A model generated the notes under the pieces. That model made no database searches and had not been told where the DNA came from. It worked only from the letters and a program-made list of their open reading frames with translations. Of a stretch of DNA of 17,860 nt, positions 16,466 through 17,860 are shown in pieces. Source of the stretch: CAZSAT01 sp964604675. GTDB taxonomy: Bacteria > Myxococcota_A > UBA796 > CAJQPC01. The stretch lies in assembly GCA_964604675.1 (NCBI GenBank), contig CAZSAT010000139.1, positions 1 to 17,860 of the forward strand. Direction: 5' to 3'. The position numbers and the translations under genes are program-made. The number at the start of each line of letters is the position of its first letter. Positions within the stretch are counted from its first letter, which is position 1.

Positions 16466-16470
16466 CCTCC
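16466..16470 (-). promoter_or_regulatory. Ribosome binding site fixing the exported M1 start
   Basis: GGAGG on the minus strand, six bases before the GTG at 16459. It places the start right before the signal peptide and argues against the longer upstream reading. Confidence 0.7.
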
Positions 16471-16479
16471 CACGCGCCC

Positions 16480-16485
16480 ACGCTA
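16480..16485 (-). promoter_or_regulatory. Possible -10 element (TAGCGT) for the exported M1 gene
   Basis: TAGCGT within GGGTAGCGTGGG lies 20 bp before the GTG start, between it and the upstream propeller gene. It matches TAnnnT and the GGnTAG pattern seen before other starts. No clear -35. Confidence 0.3.
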
Positions 16486-16554
16486 CCCGATGGCCGTTGG
16501 ACCGAGATGCCCCGAAGGCCGTCTGCCGCCGCATCGACGGCCGGCCCGACACGG

Positions 16555-16576
16555 CCTCGAGCCCTGCGGGTCGAGG
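16555..16576 (-). terminator. Hairpin downstream of the propeller gene, weak terminator candidate
   Basis: CCTCGAGCCC pairs with GGGTCGAGG around a three-base TGC loop, with one bulged base. It is about 20 bp past the stop of the minus-strand propeller gene. It lacks a T-run, so termination is uncertain. Confidence 0.35.
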
Positions 16577-16597
16577 GGCGCGCCGACCTCCGACCGG

Positions 16598-17683
16598 TCA
16601 GCAGCCGCGGTCCTCGGGGCAGGGCACCCGGATGGCGTGCACCAGGTTGGTCTCGCCGCCGCCGATGAACACGATGCCGCCGTCGATCACCGGTGCCGAG
16701 TGGCTCCCACCGGTCTCGTGCTGCCACTGGGCGGTCCCTTCGCTGTCGAGGGCGTGCAGGAAGCCGCTGGAGTCCTGGAAGAACACGAAGCCCTCGCCCA
16801 CCGCGGGGGTCGCGACCACGCTCGACGCGACCTCGAAGGCCCAGCTCTCGGCGCCGGAGCTCGCGCTCACCGCGTGGAGGTAGTCGGCCCGGCCGTCGTC
16901 GTACCAGTCCTGGGTGCCGAAGTAGAGCGTGCTGCCGTCGGCGATCACGCCGGTGGCCACGTGCAGGCCTTCCTGGGTCAGGAACTCCCACTGGCGCACG
17001 CCGGACTCCGCCGACAGCGAGAAGAGGATCCCGGTGTCCTCGGTCGGGTTGTCGAGCTCGACGCCCACGAACACGTCGCTGCCGTCGACGAGCGCCCGGC
17101 CACTGATGTAGTCGCCGAGCGCCTCCACCCACAGCTCGGAGCCGGTGGCGGCGTCGAGGGCGTAGAGGCTGCCGTCCCACGAGCCGATGTAGACCCTGCC
17201 GTCGGACACGGTGGGGGTGGCGTGCACCTCGTTGGAGGTCGCGTAGGACCAGATCTTGTCGCCGCTCTCGGCGTCGAGGCCGTAGATGTTGCGGTCGGTG
17301 CTGCCGAAGATCACCACGCCGTCCGACACCACGACGCCGCCGTCGACGGGCCCGCCGGTGGCGTAGCTCCACAGCGAGCTGCCGCTCGAGGCATCCAGGG
17401 CGTGCAGGCTGCCGTCGCCGCCCCCCACGTAGACGACACCGTCGGCGACGGCGGGTTGGGAGCTTCCGCCGCCGACCGACGCAGTCCAGCGCTCGCTTCC
17501 CGAGGGCGCCCCGAGGGCGTAGAGGTAGCCGTCGTCGGAGACGATGTAGACCACGGACTCGGCGACCGTCGCGGTGCCGTCGACCGGGCCGCCGGTCTCG
17601 TAGGACCAGACCACGTTGCCGGCCTCTTCTTCGCCGCCCGTGCAGCCCGTCGCGAAGAGCAGGATCAGCGCAGCGCTCACCAT
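16598..17683 (-). CDS. PQQ-type beta-propeller lipoprotein (BamB-like fold)
   Basis: A 361-residue exported protein. The signal MVSAALILLFATGC ends in a lipobox (ATGC, Cys14), followed by an acidic stretch (TGGEEEAG), so it is probably a lipoprotein. The rest is a run of seven to eight propeller blades with the repeated pattern V-x-Y-[IV]-x-x-x-DG-x-[LI]-[YH]-ALDA-x-[ST]-G-x-x-x-W: YIVSDDGYLYALGAPSGSE, VYVGGGDGSLHALDASSGSS, VIFGSTDRNIYGLDAESGDK and VYIGSWDGSLYALDAATGSE. The fold is shared by BamB and PQQ dehydrogenases. No dehydrogenase active site is seen, so a binding or scaffold role is likelier. The ATG at 17683 is preceded by GGAGG with a five-base spacer; an ATG 12 bp upstream (17695) is less likely because it overlaps that site. 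The C-terminus CPEDRGC could form a disulfide. Confidence 0.9.
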   Translation of the reverse strand: MVSAALILLFATGCTGGEEEAGNVVWSYETGGPVDGTATVAESVVYIVSDDGYLYALGAPSGSERWTASVGGGSSQPAVADGVVYVGGGDGSLHALDASSGSSLWSYATGGPVDGGVVVSDGVVIFGSTDRNIYGLDAESGDKIWSYATSNEVHATPTVSDGRVYIGSWDGSLYALDAATGSELWVEALGDYISGRALVDGSDVFVGVELDNPTEDTGILFSLSAESGVRQWEFLTQEGLHVATGVIADGSTLYFGTQDWYDDGRADYLHAVSASSGAESWAFEVASSVVATPAVGEGFVFFQDSSGFLHALDSEGTAQWQHETGGSHSAPVIDGGIVFIGGGETNLVHAIRVPCPEDRGC

Positions 17684-17688
17684 GGGTG

Positions 17689-17693
17689 CCTCC
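17689..17693 (-). promoter_or_regulatory. Ribosome binding site choosing the second ATG of the propeller gene
   Basis: GGAGG on the minus strand, five bases before ATG 17683. It overlaps the alternative ATG at 17695, so it favours the start directly ahead of the lipoprotein signal. Confidence 0.65.
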
Positions 17694-17706
17694 ATCGAAG
17701 GCGCCG

Positions 17707-17712
17707 AGTCTA
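17707..17712 (-). promoter_or_regulatory. Possible -10 element (TAGACT) for the propeller gene
   Basis: GGATAGACTCGGCGCC lies just upstream of the propeller start on the minus strand. TAGACT fits a -10 hexamer 23 bp before the ATG. The flanking sequence closely matches the candidate on the opposite strand at 17767, which raises confidence slightly. Confidence 0.4.
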
Positions 17713-17766
17713 TCCGGCCCTCGGCTGCGGTGCGCTTGCAGGGTGGCCGCATCGTCCGGCGATGGC

Positions 17767-17772
17767 TATGCT
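17767..17772 (+). promoter_or_regulatory. Possible -10 element (TATGCT) for the right-edge lipoprotein gene
   Basis: GGCTATGCTCGGCCCC lies 31 bp before the ATG at 17804. TATGCT is a fair -10 match, and the 3' part CTCGGCnCC is shared with the divergent element at 17707-17712. No clear -35 at normal spacing. Confidence 0.4.
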
Positions 17773-17803
17773 CGGCCCCTGGAACCCAGAGGAGACCCCT
17801 ACG

Positions 17804-17860
17804 ATGCTGATCCTTTCCCTGACCCTGCTCGCGTGTGGCGAGAAGGACTGTGGCGACGGC
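17804..17860 (+). CDS. Start of a lipoprotein gene, truncated by the window edge
   Basis: Only the first 19 codons are in the window: MLILSLTLLACGEKDCGDG. The short hydrophobic stretch ends in a lipobox (LLAC, Cys11), predicting a lipoprotein; a second Cys follows at position 16. AGGAG at 17790-17794, nine bases before the ATG, supports the start. As in the two neighbouring lipoproteins, no positive charge precedes the hydrophobic core. Function cannot be told from this fragment. Confidence 0.72.
   Translation, partial: MLILSLTLLACGEKDCGDG

Overview
This 17.86 kb window is very GC-rich and tightly packed with genes. Its makeup suggests a chromosomal segment of a Gram-negative, predatory or delta-proteobacterial-type bacterium, most likely Myxococcota or a relative. 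Supporting signs are extreme G/C at third codon positions, many GTG/TTG starts, 4-bp GTGA overlaps, PEGA-domain and PQQ-propeller envelope proteins, M1 peptidases with HEAT tails, and several very short lipoprotein signals. This lineage call is inference; no rRNA or other marker gene is present. I see no tRNA, CRISPR array, insertion sequence, prophage or integrase. No gene-free stretch exceeds 300 bases; the longest is 13800-13996 (197 bp), which carries three hairpins.

Layout. (1) 1-105: a tandem array of a 7-bp unit that runs off the left edge. (2) 116-1195 (-): a secreted TIM-barrel glycoside hydrolase-like lipoprotein, divergent from (3) 1217-3296 (+): an overlapping operon of a Dabb-domain protein, a soluble HAMP-like/PAS histidine kinase and a NarL-type response regulator, followed after 38 bp by (4) a membrane fatty-acid-desaturase-family enzyme (3335-4279). 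The kinase/regulator/desaturase order recalls Bacillus DesK-DesR-Des, but this kinase has no membrane segments. (5) 4261-8299 (-): a PEGA-domain envelope protein whose 3' end overlaps an RNB-family exoribonuclease with an unusual ~390-residue N-terminal region.

(6) 8388-12402 (+): a three-gene overlapping operon of a cytoplasmic M1 aminopeptidase with HEAT repeats, an ankyrin-repeat protein and an unrecognised helical protein. It meets stop-to-stop (TGATCA) with (7) 12403-12822 (-), a small four-helix membrane protein. That gene is divergent, with only 15 bp between start codons, from (8) 12838-13799 (+): a tiny predicted lipoprotein with a twin CX3C cysteine hairpin, overlapping a transglutaminase-like protein. 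(9) 13883-13951: three consecutive hairpins between convergent genes. (10) 13997-16459 (-): a second, exported M1 aminopeptidase with HEAT repeats. (11) 16598-17683 (-): a PQQ-type beta-propeller lipoprotein. (12) 17804 to the right edge (+): the start of another lipoprotein gene.

How it fits together. Much of the window concerns the cell envelope and turnover of proteins or RNA: two M1 peptidases, one exoribonuclease, envelope lipoproteins and a membrane-lipid-type desaturase under a likely sensory operon. No single established pathway unites the window. The items most worth follow-up are the DesKR-like operon with a soluble sensor, the twin-CX3C lipoprotein coupled to a transglutaminase-like gene, the RNB N-terminal region, and a recurring GG(A/T/G)TAG element just upstream of many gene starts.
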